A stretch of 64,000 nt of DNA from Lentzea albidocapillata (GCF_000719115.1 NZ_JOEA01000016.1:62001-126000); one strand, 5' to 3'. Counted from the stretch's first letter, positions 38,661-52,850 are shown. The notes: generated from the sequence alone by a model not told the origin. A program made the numbers and translations.

Positions 38661-39998
38661 GTGGAAACCAACCTCGACGAGTTCCTCGACGTCGAGAACG
38701 AGCTCAACCAGCGGTGGCCCGAGACCAAGCTCGAGCCGTCGCTGGACCGGATCTCCGCACTCGCCCATGTGCTGGGCGACCCGCAGACGTCGTACCCGGT
38801 CGTGCAGCTGACGGGCACGAACGGCAAGACGTCGACGTCGCGCATGATCGATGCGCTCTTCACGCGCATCGGCCTGCGCACCGGCCGGTTCACGAGCCCG
38901 CACCTGCAGCTCGCGACCGAGCGGATCAGCATCGACAACCAGCCGATCTCGCCTGAGCGCTACGTCGAGGTCTACCGCGAGATCGAGCCGTACGTCGCGA
39001 TGGTGGACAGCCAGTCCGAGATCCGGATGAGCAAGTTCGAAGTGCTCACCGGCATGGCGTACGCGGCCTTCGCGGAAGCGCCGGCCGACGTCGCCGTGGT
39101 CGAGGTCGGCATGGGCGGCACGTGGGACGCGACGTCCATCGTGGACACCCGCGTCGCCGTGCTCACCCCGATCGGCGTGGACCACACCGAGTACCTGGGC
39201 AACCGGCCCGAGGACATCGCGGTGGAGAAGTCCGGCATCATCAAGCCGGGCGCCGTCGCGATCGTCGCGGAGCAGACGCCCGAGGTCATGAGGGTGATCC
39301 TGGAACGCGTCGCCGAGGTGGACGCGATGGTGGCCCGGTTCGGCAGCGAGTTCGGCGTCCTGTCCAGGGCCGTCGCCGTGGGTGGCCAGATGATCACGCT
39401 GCAGGGCCTGGGCGGCGTCTACGAGGACATCTTCCTGCCGCTGCACGGCGAACACCAGGCGAAGAACGCCGCACTGGCGCTGGCCGCCGTCGAGGCGTTC
39501 TTCGGTGCCGGCCCCGAGCGCAAGATCGACATCGAGATGGTCCGCGAGGGCTTCGCCTCGGTCGTCACGCCGGGCCGCCTGGAGCGAGTCCGTTCCGCGC
39601 CCAACGTCTTCGTCGACGCCGCGCACAACCCGCACGGCGCCGCGGCCCTGGCCAAGGCTCTGGAGTCGGAGTTCGGCTTCCGCAAGCTGGTGGCCGTCGT
39701 CTCTGTCATGTCCGACAAGGACGCCGAGGGCATCCTCGCCGCACTGGAGCCGGTGGTGCAGGAACTGGTGATCACCACCAACTCCTCCCCGCGCGCGATG
39801 GACCCGGACGTCCTCGCCGGCCTGGCCGTCCCGATCTTCGGCGAGGACCGCTTCGAGGTACGTCCCCGCCTCGTGGACGCCATCGAGGAAGCCATCCACC
39901 TCATCGAGGACGAACAGTCCGGCGGCGGCATCATCGTCACCGGCTCCGTCGTCACCGCGGGCGAGGCCCGCGCGCTGTTCGGAAAGGAGCCGGCATGA
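38661..39998 (+). CDS. folC: bifunctional folylpolyglutamate synthase/dihydrofolate synthase
   Basis: This 445-residue Mur-ligase-like enzyme adds glutamate to dihydropteroate and to folates. It has the ATP loop QLTGTNGKTSTSRM, the HT-type motif VDHTEYLGN, EKSGIIKPGA and the C-terminal DAAHNPHGAAAL motif. The GTG start lies behind GGAGG (38647-38651). It is co-transcribed with valS and its stop overlaps the ATG of the next gene (ATGA), an arrangement conserved across actinobacteria. Confidence 0.96.
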   Translation: METNLDEFLDVENELNQRWPETKLEPSLDRISALAHVLGDPQTSYPVVQLTGTNGKTSTSRMIDALFTRIGLRTGRFTSPHLQLATERISIDNQPISPERYVEVYREIEPYVAMVDSQSEIRMSKFEVLTGMAYAAFAEAPADVAVVEVGMGGTWDATSIVDTRVAVLTPIGVDHTEYLGNRPEDIAVEKSGIIKPGAVAIVAEQTPEVMRVILERVAEVDAMVARFGSEFGVLSRAVAVGGQMITLQGLGGVYEDIFLPLHGEHQAKNAALALAAVEAFFGAGPERKIDIEMVREGFASVVTPGRLERVRSAPNVFVDAAHNPHGAAALAKALESEFGFRKLVAVVSVMSDKDAEGILAALEPVVQELVITTNSSPRAMDPDVLAGLAVPIFGEDRFEVRPRLVDAIEEAIHLIEDEQSGGGIIVTGSVVTAGEARALFGKEPA

Positions 39999-40393
39999 CC
40001 ACCCCGGCGCCTCTGAAGAAAGACCCGATGAAGGCGTTCCGGGGCATCATGGCCGGAACGCTGATCCTCGAGGTCATCGTCGTCGCCCTGGCCCTGCCCG
40101 TGATCGCCAAGCTGCACGGCGGCGTCACGTCCCTGGTGGGCTGGATCGCGTTCGGCTTCATCGCGGTTTTCATCGCGATGTGCGCCTTCGTCCGCAAGCC
40201 GTGGGCGATCGGCGCTGTCGTCGGTCTGCACGTGCTGCTGATCGCCACCTGGCTGCTGTTGCCGGCGATGGGCGTGATCGGCGTGATCTTCGGGCTCGTC
40301 TGGGCGTACCTGTTGTGGCTGCGCAAGGACCTGCTCAAGCGCATGGCCGAGGGCCGGCTCCCGGCGCAGCAGCAGCCAGAACAGCAGTCCTGA
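39995..40393 (+). CDS. DUF4233 membrane protein
   Basis: This 132-residue protein has four predicted membrane helices (for example GIMAGTLILEVIVVALALPV and VGLHVLLIATWLLLPAMGV) and a basic, Gln-rich cytoplasmic tail. It matches the DUF4233 proteins regularly found directly after folC and before ndk in actinobacteria. Function is unknown. It is translationally coupled to folC. Here it is the last gene of the operon, because a strong terminator follows and ndk lies 14 kb away. Confidence 0.9.
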   Translation: MTTPAPLKKDPMKAFRGIMAGTLILEVIVVALALPVIAKLHGGVTSLVGWIAFGFIAVFIAMCAFVRKPWAIGAVVGLHVLLIATWLLLPAMGVIGVIFGLVWAYLLWLRKDLLKRMAEGRLPAQQQPEQQS

Positions 40394-40414
40394 CAGAGCG
40401 CATTTCCGCGCAAC

Positions 40415-40446
40415 ACCCTCGCTCGTCGCAATGCGACGGCGAGGGT
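40415..40446 (+). terminator. intrinsic terminator closing valS-folC-DUF4233
   Basis: ACCCTCGC plus CGTCGCA (40415-40430) pairs with TGCGACG plus GCGAGGGT (40432-40446), a 15-bp stem with a single bulged T, followed by TTTGT. Confidence 0.88.
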
Positions 40447-40543
40447 TTGTCGTGTTCACCCGATCGTGCTTCGAAACCGAGACCGGCCCCGCGACCTGGC
40501 GCTATGCTGCTCGACGCACGAATCTTCGGGGGAGGGCACTGGG

Positions 40544-40840
40544 ATGAGCGGGACCAAGGTCGATCTGGAGACACTGCGCGCCGCGATCAAGGAGTACGAA
40601 TCCATCCGCGACGACCTGATGGTGGCCCATCAGAACGGCGAGCGGCTGACCACCGTTCAGGGTGCCGGCAAGGACGCGCCGAGCCAGGTCTACGCGAACT
40701 GGGCGCGCGCCGCCGGCGAGGCGCATCAGAAGTCGAACAAGCAGCTTCAGGACACCCTGACCACCAGGATCGAGAACCTGCAGGCCACGCTGCGTCAGTA
40801 CGAGCAGACCGAGCAAGGCAACCGGGACAACCTCAAGTAG
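40544..40840 (+). CDS. small ESX/WXG100-like helical protein
   Basis: This 98-residue protein is almost entirely alpha-helical and charged, with a predicted helix-turn-helix hairpin: one helix over about residues 7-30, a linker, and a long helix from about residue 47 to the end that contains ANWARAAGE (W53). Length, helicity and operon partners fit the ESX-like small substrates of type VII secretion, although the exact WXG turn is not present. The ATG at 40544 lies behind GGGGGAGG (40530-40537). It is the first gene of a four-gene cluster with a DUF3558 lipoprotein, a WXG-containing PPE-like protein and an EspG-like chaperone. Confidence 0.75.
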   Translation: MSGTKVDLETLRAAIKEYESIRDDLMVAHQNGERLTTVQGAGKDAPSQVYANWARAAGEAHQKSNKQLQDTLTTRIENLQATLRQYEQTEQGNRDNLK

Positions 40841-40853
40841 AAGGACTGAGCTG

Positions 40854-41459
40854 TTGCGCATCCGAACCATCGTCGCTGGTACCGCAGCAGTCGCGCTGCT
40901 CGCGGGCTGCGGCGACAGCGGTGGCACGACCGGTATGCCCACCACCGCCACCCAGTCGACCAGTGCCGACGACAGCGGCGGAGCTCCCAAGATCGAGAGC
41001 CCGCTGGACGTCAAGGCCTTCGAAGCCGCTCCGTGCAATACGGTCACCCCTGCTCAGGTAGAGGCGTTCGGACTGCCCGGCGTCACCGGACGGGTGAACA
41101 GCAACGAGCTCGGCGCGGCTTGCATCTGGCTGGGTGCCAGCACACCGGCGAAGATGGCTCCTGGGATCGCATTTCTCCCTGAAGGCACGAACCTCTCCAC
41201 CATCCTTCCGAACAAGGCGAACATCTACGCGGCGTTCGAGTCTCAGCCGGCCATCCAGGGCTACCCCACCTACATCGCTCTCGTGTCGGATGCCCGTACC
41301 AACGGTGACTGCGCGTTGCTCGTCGGAGTGTCCGACGTGAAGGCCGTCACGTTCACCTTCCAGAGCAATCAAGGCAGCCCGAAGTTCGCCGACCCGTGTG
41401 CTGGGATCACCGAGTTCGCGAATCTCGCCATCACCACGATGAAGGCAGGTGCGAAATGA
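40854..41459 (+). CDS. DUF3558-type lipoprotein
   Basis: This 201-residue protein is exported and lipidated: the signal ends in LLAGC (Cys19), followed by a Ser/Thr/Gly-rich spacer. The mature domain (PCNTVTPAQVEAFGLPG, then ACIWLGAST and the end DPCAGITEFANLAI) with paired Cys matches the actinobacterial DUF3558 family, which is often encoded next to ESX-type genes. Function of the family is unknown. The TTG start at 40854 has AAGGA upstream. The stop overlaps the ATG of the following gene, so the two are coupled. Confidence 0.85.
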   Translation: MRIRTIVAGTAAVALLAGCGDSGGTTGMPTTATQSTSADDSGGAPKIESPLDVKAFEAAPCNTVTPAQVEAFGLPGVTGRVNSNELGAACIWLGASTPAKMAPGIAFLPEGTNLSTILPNKANIYAAFESQPAIQGYPTYIALVSDARTNGDCALLVGVSDVKAVTFTFQSNQGSPKFADPCAGITEFANLAITTMKAGAK

Positions 41460-42790
41460 CCAGGCCCGCGCCCAGCTGTTTCACGGAGGACAACACACGC
41501 GCCGAGGGCTTCTCGGGAGCACAGATCTACTCCCAGATGCATGGTGGCCCTGGTACCGCGTCGGCTGATGCCGCCGCCACCGCGGCCGCAGGACTGGGGC
41601 GCGACTACGCCGGCATCGAGGCGAGACTCAAGCGGGTCGGCGAGACGCTGGGCGAAGCGTGGGCCGGGTCGAGCGCGGACGCCGCTCAGGCAGCCGCCAA
41701 CCCGATCAACCAGGCCATGGTCCAGATGCAGGACGCCCTGCGGCAGGCCGACCACTCCATCTCGAACCAGGTCTACCAGTTCAACCTGAACAAGAACCAG
41801 CTCAAGGACATGCCGGCGTCCAAGCCGGACACGAACTTCTGGGACGACGCGACCCCTTGGGACACGGACACCGAGGACAAGGTCAACGGCTACAACGCTG
41901 AAGAGGCCCACAACCGCAGCGTCTACAAGGAGTTCCAGAGCGCCAGCAACACCAACCGCGGTGAGCTGCCGAGGGAGTTCCCCGGCGTCACGACCGACAG
42001 CCTCGTGGTCGAGATCGCCGAGACCGGCGGCCACAACGGTGAAGAGAAGACGTCGAACAACACGACGACCACGCGGACGTCGAGCACCTCGAGCACTTCC
42101 TCGACCAGCACGCCGCAGAGCACTGTCGGCACCCCGTGGACCGTGCCGACCACCAACGGCGACCAGACCACCACCAGTTCGTCCGACACCACGAACACCA
42201 GCAACACCAACAACACCGGCAAGCCCGGGATCGACAACCTCATCGGCAAGCCCCCGGTCGGCAGCGTGATCGACCGGCCGAACAACACGGGCCTCCCGCC
42301 CATCGGCGTGCCCGTCCGCCCGAACACCGGCGGTCCTGGTGGCCCCGGCGGTCCGGGTGGTCCTGGTCGCGGCGGCACGAACGGTCCGGGCGGCACCGGT
42401 CGCGGTGGCCCCGGCGGCCCTGGTGCGGGTGGCAAGTTCGGTGGTGGTGCCGGTGGCGGTGCCGGAGGCAAGTTCGGTGGCGGTGGCCTCGGCGGAGTCG
42501 GTGGCGGCAGCGCAGCGGCCGGCAGCACGGCGGCCCAGCAGCCCGGCGGCAAGGCCGGGGTGTTCGGCGGCATGGGCGAGACCGGCCAGAACGCGGCCCG
42601 CGGCGGAGCGGCAGGCGCGGCCGGACGAGGCGGCGCGGCCGGCATGGGCGGCATGGGCGGTCAGGGGCGGAAGGGTCAGGGAGAGGACGACCTGGAGCAC
42701 AAGTCCGCCGACTACCTCATCACCGAGGAGAACACGAACGAGATCATCGGCGACATGCCGATGGTCGCACCGCCGACGATCGGGGGCTGA
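41456..42790 (+). CDS. PPE/WXG-like protein with Thr/Ser linker and Gly-rich region
   Basis: This 444-residue protein has three parts. Residues 1-175 are helical and include EAWAGSSADAA (W69-A-G71), a true WXG turn, as in PPE and WXG100 proteins. Residues about 200-300 form a Thr/Ser/Asn/Pro linker. Residues about 300-410 are a Gly/Ala-rich low-complexity segment. It ends with the conserved-looking tail DDLEHKSADYLITEENTNEI followed by VAPPTIGG, similar in style to C-termini of other actinobacterial type VII-associated proteins. It has no signal peptide, as expected for an ESX substrate. The EspG-like gene follows after one base, as PPE proteins need EspG for solubility. Confidence 0.8.
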   Translation: MTRPAPSCFTEDNTRAEGFSGAQIYSQMHGGPGTASADAAATAAAGLGRDYAGIEARLKRVGETLGEAWAGSSADAAQAAANPINQAMVQMQDALRQADHSISNQVYQFNLNKNQLKDMPASKPDTNFWDDATPWDTDTEDKVNGYNAEEAHNRSVYKEFQSASNTNRGELPREFPGVTTDSLVVEIAETGGHNGEEKTSNNTTTTRTSSTSSTSSTSTPQSTVGTPWTVPTTNGDQTTTSSSDTTNTSNTNNTGKPGIDNLIGKPPVGSVIDRPNNTGLPPIGVPVRPNTGGPGGPGGPGGPGRGGTNGPGGTGRGGPGGPGAGGKFGGGAGGGAGGKFGGGGLGGVGGGSAAAGSTAAQQPGGKAGVFGGMGETGQNAARGGAAGAAGRGGAAGMGGMGGQGRKGQGEDDLEHKSADYLITEENTNEIIGDMPMVAPPTIGG

Positions 42791-42791
42791 C

Positions 42792-43490
42792 GTGCTTCGG
42801 TCGTCGATCCAACTGTCCGACCTCGCCTTCGACGTCCTGTGGAAGCAGGAGAAGCTGGGGCAGTACCACCCCGCTCTCTCCGTCGAGTCGCCCGGTGAGA
42901 CCGAGGACGAACGCGTGCTCATCGAGCGCGACGTCATCGGTGAGCTGCGGCGGGTCGGGCTCGACCACCCGGACGTCCGGGGCACGCTGCACCTGATCGC
43001 CAAGGCGGAGCACGACTACTCGGCCTGGATCGCGGTCACGCCGAACGAGACCAAGCCCGTGGTGGTCGCGGCGAACGCGCAGCACGGTGTGCTCGCCCTG
43101 CACGACAACGGGTTCGTGCAGCTGCACCCGATCCGGCCGGACAACGCGCCGGAGGTCCTCGCGATGCAGCTGCCGGACGTTCCGGCGGGCCGCGGCGCGT
43201 CGATCAACGTGCACGAGACCGAGATCAACCTGCACCAGCAGGGCAAGGCGTCGCCGTCGATCTCACTGCGCCAGCTGCTCGCCCAGCCCCGCAACGGCAC
43301 GGCGAAGCTGTACGCGGCGAAGCGCGACGGCGAGGGCCGGCAGCGCGCCAAGACGTTCCTCACCACGATCGACTTCGAGGACGGCCGCTGGCTCGTGGTC
43401 AAGTACACCGACCAGAACCAGCAGACGTGGGTGCACGCCACCCCGGCGTCGCGCCAGATCATCACCGACTGGCTCAAGCGCCTCGCATAA
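42792..43490 (+). CDS. EspG-family ESX secretion-associated chaperone
   Basis: This 232-residue cytoplasmic protein matches the EspG family in length, in the N-terminus (IQLSDLAFDVLWKQEKLG) and in the central alternating beta segments (GVLALHDNGFVQLHPI). EspG proteins bind the helical tip of PE-PPE-type substrates and bring them to the type VII secretion machine. It starts with GTG one base after the PPE-like gene, which is its probable client. No EccA-E or mycosin gene is present in the window, so the secretion channel must be encoded elsewhere. Confidence 0.82.
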   Translation: MLRSSIQLSDLAFDVLWKQEKLGQYHPALSVESPGETEDERVLIERDVIGELRRVGLDHPDVRGTLHLIAKAEHDYSAWIAVTPNETKPVVVAANAQHGVLALHDNGFVQLHPIRPDNAPEVLAMQLPDVPAGRGASINVHETEINLHQQGKASPSISLRQLLAQPRNGTAKLYAAKRDGEGRQRAKTFLTTIDFEDGRWLVVKYTDQNQQTWVHATPASRQIITDWLKRLA

Positions 43491-43527
43491 CGGATTTACC
43501 GCCGCATAACCGGACTGCACCAGCGTC

Positions 43528-43956
43528 GTGGCTGTGAGAAAGCCATTCGCCATCGCCGCCGCACTGGCCGCGACGCTGCTGTCCGTGGGTGTCGGCACCG
43601 CCAACGCCGAGACCGTCCCCGGTTGTGCCTCTGCCAAGCAGATCGGCAGCACGGGGTACGTGAAGTACCAGGGCGCGACCATCGCGTCGGTCAAGCAGTT
43701 CGCCGGGTGTGGCAAGAACTACGCCTACACCTGGGTCTGGGACTCCTACGCCAAGAGCCACTCCTACCGCGTCTCGAACTGGATCGCGGTGATCGACGGC
43801 AACGAGGAGTACCCCGGCGGCGACATCCGCAGCGGCACCAAGCAGGAGCTGTGGGGTGCCGGGGCGGCCACGCTCAGCAAGTGCACCCGCGCGGTCGCCA
43901 GCGTCACCGTGCCGGGCGGCAGCTACGTGTCGGGCTGGACCGACCTGCGCTGCTGA
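43528..43956 (+). CDS. small secreted protein with four cysteines
   Basis: This 142-residue protein has a signal peptide (residues 1-27, ending ANA-E) and a mature domain of about 115 residues with four Cys (VPGCAS, FAGCGKN, SKCTRA, and the last residue Cys), probably two disulfides. The mature part is rich in Tyr, Gly, Ser and Trp and looks beta-structured. I do not recognise a family; small actinomycete secreted proteins of this type are common. It follows the EspG gene by 37 bases but has its own GTG start. It could be an independent gene. Confidence 0.72.
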   Translation: MAVRKPFAIAAALAATLLSVGVGTANAETVPGCASAKQIGSTGYVKYQGATIASVKQFAGCGKNYAYTWVWDSYAKSHSYRVSNWIAVIDGNEEYPGGDIRSGTKQELWGAGAATLSKCTRAVASVTVPGGSYVSGWTDLRC

Positions 43957-44007
43957 AGTTCACCTCGGGTTTCAGAACCGGCCAGAACCGGCGACTAGAA
44001 ACCGCGC

Positions 44008-45516
44008 ATGACCTTCGACCGTCGTACGTTGTTCAAGGCAGGCGCACTCGGTACGGCCGCGGCGCTGGTGCCCTCGGGCATCAGCCTCGCGAAGTCCGAC
44101 CGTCCGATCCTCACCCACGGCGTGCAGTCCGGCGACGTCACCTGGGACGGCGGCATCGTGTGGACACGCGCCGACCGTCCCTCGCGGATGTTCGTCGAGG
44201 TGTCCAACGATCCGGGGTTCCGTCTCTCCCGCCGTCTCCGCGGCCCGTTGCTCACCCCCGAGACCGGCGGCACCGGGCAGGTCAGGGTGTCGAGCCTGCT
44301 GCCCGGCCGCCCCGCCTACTACCGCGTCACGGCCGAGGACCTGCACGGCCGCACCTGCAGCGCACCCGTCACGGGCAGCTTCGCCACCGCCCCGCTCGGC
44401 CGCGACGACGTGCGGTTCGTGTGGTCCGGTGACGTCGCGGGCCAGGGCTGGGGCATCAACCCCGACATCGGCGGCATGCCGATCTTCAGGGCGATGGCCG
44501 ACCGCAGGCCCGACTTCTTCATCCACAGCGGCGACAGCGTCTACTCCGACGGCCCGATGCAGGCGAGCGTCACGCTCCCGGACGGCCGGATCTGGCGCAA
44601 CGTCGTCACGCCGGAGAAGTCCAAAGTGGCCGAAACCCTCGACGAGTACCGCGGCCAGTTCGCGTACAACTTCCTCGACGACAACGTGAAGCGCTTCGCC
44701 TCCGAGGTCCCCGTCGTCGCGCAGTGGGATGATCATGAAGTTACGAACAACTGGTACCCCGGCGAGATCCTCGACAGCCCGCTCTACACCGAGAAGCGCG
44801 TGGACGTGTTGGCGCAGCGGGCTTTCCAGGCGTTCCACGAGTGGATGCCGATCGACCGGAAGCGTGCGGTGGACGGCCGCGTCTACCGGAAGTTCTCCTA
44901 CGGCCGCAACGTCGAGATCTTCGTGCTCGACATGCGCACCTACAAGGACCGGAACACCTCGCCCAAGGACAAGCCCGGCGTGATCCTCGGCGCGCAGCAG
45001 GCGAAGTGGCTCGTCGACGGGCTCAGCCGCAGCACCGCCACGTGGAAGATCATCGCGGCGGACCTCCCGATCGGCCTCACCGTGCCGGACGGCGCCGACA
45101 TCGAGGGCGTCGCGAACGGCCTGCCGGGCGCGCCCAACGGTCGCGAGCACGAGATCGCGTGGGTCCTGCGCGAGCTCAAGAAGCGCCGCGTCAAGAACAC
45201 CGTGTGGCTCACGGCGGACGTCCACTACACCGCCGCGCACCACTACTCGCCCGACCGCGCGGCCGTGGGTGACTTCGACCCGTTCTGGGAGTTCGTGTCC
45301 GGTCCGCTGCACGCCGGTGCGTTCGGCCCGAACACGCTCGATCCGACGTTCGGTCCGCAGGCCGTGTTCGTGCACGCGCCGCCCGCCGCCAACACCTCGC
45401 CGCTGGACGGGTTCCAGCACTTCGGCGAGGTCAAGGCGTCGCGGCACGAGCTGACGGTGTGGCTGCGTGACGCGACCGGCACCTCCCTCTGGTCCAAAAC
45501 GCTCAGGGCCGCCTGA
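44008..45516 (+). CDS. PhoD-family alkaline phosphatase/phosphodiesterase
   Basis: This 502-residue exported enzyme has a twin-arginine signal (FDRRTLFKAGALGTAAALV), an N-terminal beta domain (HGVQSGDVTWDGGIVWTRAD) and the PhoD metallophosphatase core: HSGDSVYSDGP, QWDDHEVTNN, RKFSYGRNVEIFVLDMRTY and WLTADVHYTAAH. These contain the Asp, Asn and His residues that bind iron and calcium in PhoD. It would release phosphate from extracellular phosphodiesters or monoesters and is usually under PhoP control. I did not identify a clear PHO box in the 50-base gap upstream. Confidence 0.93.
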   Translation: MTFDRRTLFKAGALGTAAALVPSGISLAKSDRPILTHGVQSGDVTWDGGIVWTRADRPSRMFVEVSNDPGFRLSRRLRGPLLTPETGGTGQVRVSSLLPGRPAYYRVTAEDLHGRTCSAPVTGSFATAPLGRDDVRFVWSGDVAGQGWGINPDIGGMPIFRAMADRRPDFFIHSGDSVYSDGPMQASVTLPDGRIWRNVVTPEKSKVAETLDEYRGQFAYNFLDDNVKRFASEVPVVAQWDDHEVTNNWYPGEILDSPLYTEKRVDVLAQRAFQAFHEWMPIDRKRAVDGRVYRKFSYGRNVEIFVLDMRTYKDRNTSPKDKPGVILGAQQAKWLVDGLSRSTATWKIIAADLPIGLTVPDGADIEGVANGLPGAPNGREHEIAWVLRELKKRRVKNTVWLTADVHYTAAHHYSPDRAAVGDFDPFWEFVSGPLHAGAFGPNTLDPTFGPQAVFVHAPPAANTSPLDGFQHFGEVKASRHELTVWLRDATGTSLWSKTLRAA

Positions 45517-45537
45517 CGGGGGTCGTAGGGTCGGTGG

Positions 45538-46782
45538 GTGCCCATCTCGTTCGACACCACCGGTTTCCGTCAGCTCGACCAGAACACCTGGCAGCACCCC
45601 AGCGGTGACCAGGCCGAACTGGCCTACTACGGCCTGGTCCCCGATCTGCCCGCCGGGCTGGACGACCTGCCGAGACTCAGGCACGACCTCGCCCTGATCC
45701 ACGGCGAGACCGGTTGCCTGATCGAGGCCCACGTCGTCCAGCTCGGAGGGGCGCCGGCGCTGCTGCGGATCATCAAGCTGCCGCTGCCGAACCAGCCGAA
45801 CGGACAGGTGTTCGTCGGCTCCTTCACCATCCCCAAGGAGAACTGCAGCGCCGTGCTGCAGCTGGGCGCGGTGGAACGCGGCATGACGGGCGTGCGGGAG
45901 GCGATTCTCGCGGACGAGCTCGGATTCCAGAACTGGGTGAAACCGCATCCGTACGCGCCCGAACTGGAAGGCGTGCTGCCGTTCCACGCGGGTGACGATC
46001 CCCGCCACGACGCGAGGTTCCCTGACCACCCGTTGACGCGTGTGCGCGCGTGGGCACATCACGTGGTCCGCACGGCACGGGTGGATCCGGGGTTCGCCTC
46101 GCTGCCGCCGTTCCGGGTGCAGGCGCCCCCACCGCCGGTCACGCCTGGTCAGAGCCTCATCACGGCGCTGCCGAGCCTGCCGGTCAAGGACTTCATCGGC
46201 CTGCAGATCGGCGAGCAGACGACGTACTGGCGGACCGCAGACCCGAAGCTCAGGGAGATGCTCGGCCGCGGGCTCATGGGCCGGTCGCCGCTCGCCGAGA
46301 CCCGGTTCCGCGACATGCTGCTCATCGACATCGAGACCGGCGAAGCGATGATCCCCGACCGCTTCACCACCAACGGCCAGATGACCGCGCACGGCACGCG
46401 CTTGCAGCAGGTCACGCTGCCCGAGGCCGACGCGGCGCTCTCCGACGACGACGTCATGGACGCCTACAAGTGGGCCGGCCGGATGGCGGGGGCGGCGGCG
46501 GAACGCGGCGAGTTCCTGTCCCTGGAACCGATCGAGAACCAGGGCGAACAGGTTGATCCGCACATCCTCCTGGCCGTGCAGCCGCACGAGGGCCAGCCGA
46601 TGGTCATCGCCCAGTTCTCGCCGCCGCCGACCGAGGGGCCGTTGGCCGGCTCGCCGAGCCGCAGCGCACCCGCGACGCCGGAGTCGGTCGAGGGCATCGG
46701 CGTGATCGCCGGGCTCGCGGTCAACGAGTGGCGCTCACATCCCCTGCGGATGGCGATCACCTATCGGCGTCCGGCAGGCTGA
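45538..46782 (+). CDS. unrecognised 414-residue cytoplasmic protein
   Basis: This 414-residue protein lacks a signal peptide or membrane span. It has a first beta-rich half (ELAYYGLVPDLPAGLDDLPR, HVVQLGGAPALLRIIKLPLP, GQVFVGSFTIP) and a Pro-rich centre, then helices and a C-terminal stretch with GLAVNEWRSHPLRMAIT. I do not recognise the family. The early part reads like a substrate-sensing or accessory fold seen in actinomycete-specific proteins. It begins 21 bases after phoD and may share its transcript. A palindrome at 46784-46797 follows directly after its stop and belongs to the next gene. Confidence 0.7.
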   Translation: MPISFDTTGFRQLDQNTWQHPSGDQAELAYYGLVPDLPAGLDDLPRLRHDLALIHGETGCLIEAHVVQLGGAPALLRIIKLPLPNQPNGQVFVGSFTIPKENCSAVLQLGAVERGMTGVREAILADELGFQNWVKPHPYAPELEGVLPFHAGDDPRHDARFPDHPLTRVRAWAHHVVRTARVDPGFASLPPFRVQAPPPPVTPGQSLITALPSLPVKDFIGLQIGEQTTYWRTADPKLREMLGRGLMGRSPLAETRFRDMLLIDIETGEAMIPDRFTTNGQMTAHGTRLQQVTLPEADAALSDDDVMDAYKWAGRMAGAAAERGEFLSLEPIENQGEQVDPHILLAVQPHEGQPMVIAQFSPPPTEGPLAGSPSRSAPATPESVEGIGVIAGLAVNEWRSHPLRMAITYRRPAG

Positions 46783-46783
46783 T

Positions 46784-46797
46784 TGCAAACATTTGCA
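46784..46797. promoter_or_regulatory. LacI/MalR-like operator upstream of the amylase-pullulanase gene
   Basis: TGCAAA-CA-TTTGCA is a perfect 6-bp inverted repeat immediately after the preceding stop. A weaker related site, GCAAGAGTTTGC, lies at 46850-46861 just before the ribosome site. GCAA/TTGC half-sites resemble those of MalR-type maltose repressors in Streptomyces, as I recall them. Two sites about 65 bp apart could support looping. Confidence 0.6.
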
Positions 46798-46876
46798 GTA
46801 CCCGACGTATTGTTTCCCGCTGTTTGTCGTGGTTTCGTGCAGCAACCCTGCAAGAGTTTGCGACAAGGAGGTCGCG

Positions 46877-52310
<5,434 letters not shown>

Positions 52311-52315
<5 letters not shown>

Positions 52316-52330
52316 TCCCGCTGAGAAATA
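52311..52330 (+). promoter_or_regulatory. MarR operator-like element upstream of the MarR gene
   Basis: GATAGTCCCG followed by AATA and TAGTTT lies at the end of the pullulanase gene, about 40 bases before the MarR start; its TAG is the pullulanase stop. The same GATAGTCCCG 10-mer recurs at 52851-52860 upstream of the MFS gene, so both are probably bound by the same regulator. Confidence 0.55.
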
Positions 52331-52365
52331 GTTTCGTTCCGGATTAGTTTGGTACCGTCGTACCC

Positions 52366-52848
52366 ATGGGCACGACGGGGTGTACTGACCTGATGATGCT
52401 GCTGCATCGGACGGGGCACGCGCTGGAGACGGAGCTGACGGCGAGGCTCGCGGAGATCGGACTGACTCCGCGAGCCCGCTGCGTGCTGTCCAGCGCGCTG
52501 GACGCGGAGCTCACGCAGACCGAGATCGCCGACATGGTCAGCATCGACAAGACGACCATGGTCGTGACGATGGACGCGCTCGAGTCCGCCGGTTACGCCG
52601 AGCGCAAGCCGTCACCGACCGATCGCCGCGCCCGCGTGGTGGTCGTGACCGAGCAGGGCCGCGCGATCGTGGCGAAGGCCGACGACGTGTACAGGGACGT
52701 GGTCGGCAGCGTGCTCGGCTCGTTGCCCGATGACGAGCGTGCGGGCCTGGTCAACGGCCTGACGAGACTGGTCGAGGGCCGTCTGGGCACTCCCGTGGCG
52801 TGCGAGAAGCCGCCGCGCAAACGTGCGCTGCGTCATGCCGTTGGGTAG
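52366..52848 (+). CDS. MarR-family transcriptional regulator
   Basis: This 160-residue regulator has the MarR winged helix (ELTQTEIADMVSIDKTTMVV, wing region KPSPTDRRARVVVVTEQGR with the conserved DRR) and flanking dimerisation helices. A TACCGT box 7 bases before the ATG suggests leaderless translation. It lies directly upstream of the MFS exporter at 52889-54331 in the same orientation. Matching operator-like elements precede both genes. The likely role is ligand-released repression of the exporter and of itself; the inducer is unknown. Confidence 0.9.
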   Translation: MGTTGCTDLMMLLHRTGHALETELTARLAEIGLTPRARCVLSSALDAELTQTEIADMVSIDKTTMVVTMDALESAGYAERKPSPTDRRARVVVVTEQGRAIVAKADDVYRDVVGSVLGSLPDDERAGLVNGLTRLVEGRLGTPVACEKPPRKRALRHAVG

Positions 52849-52850
52849 AA

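Noticed and set aside
42320-42690. Gly-rich repeat DNA as a tandem repeat array
   Set aside because: It is low-complexity coding sequence (GGPGG/GAGGK runs) of the PPE-like protein, with irregular unit lengths.
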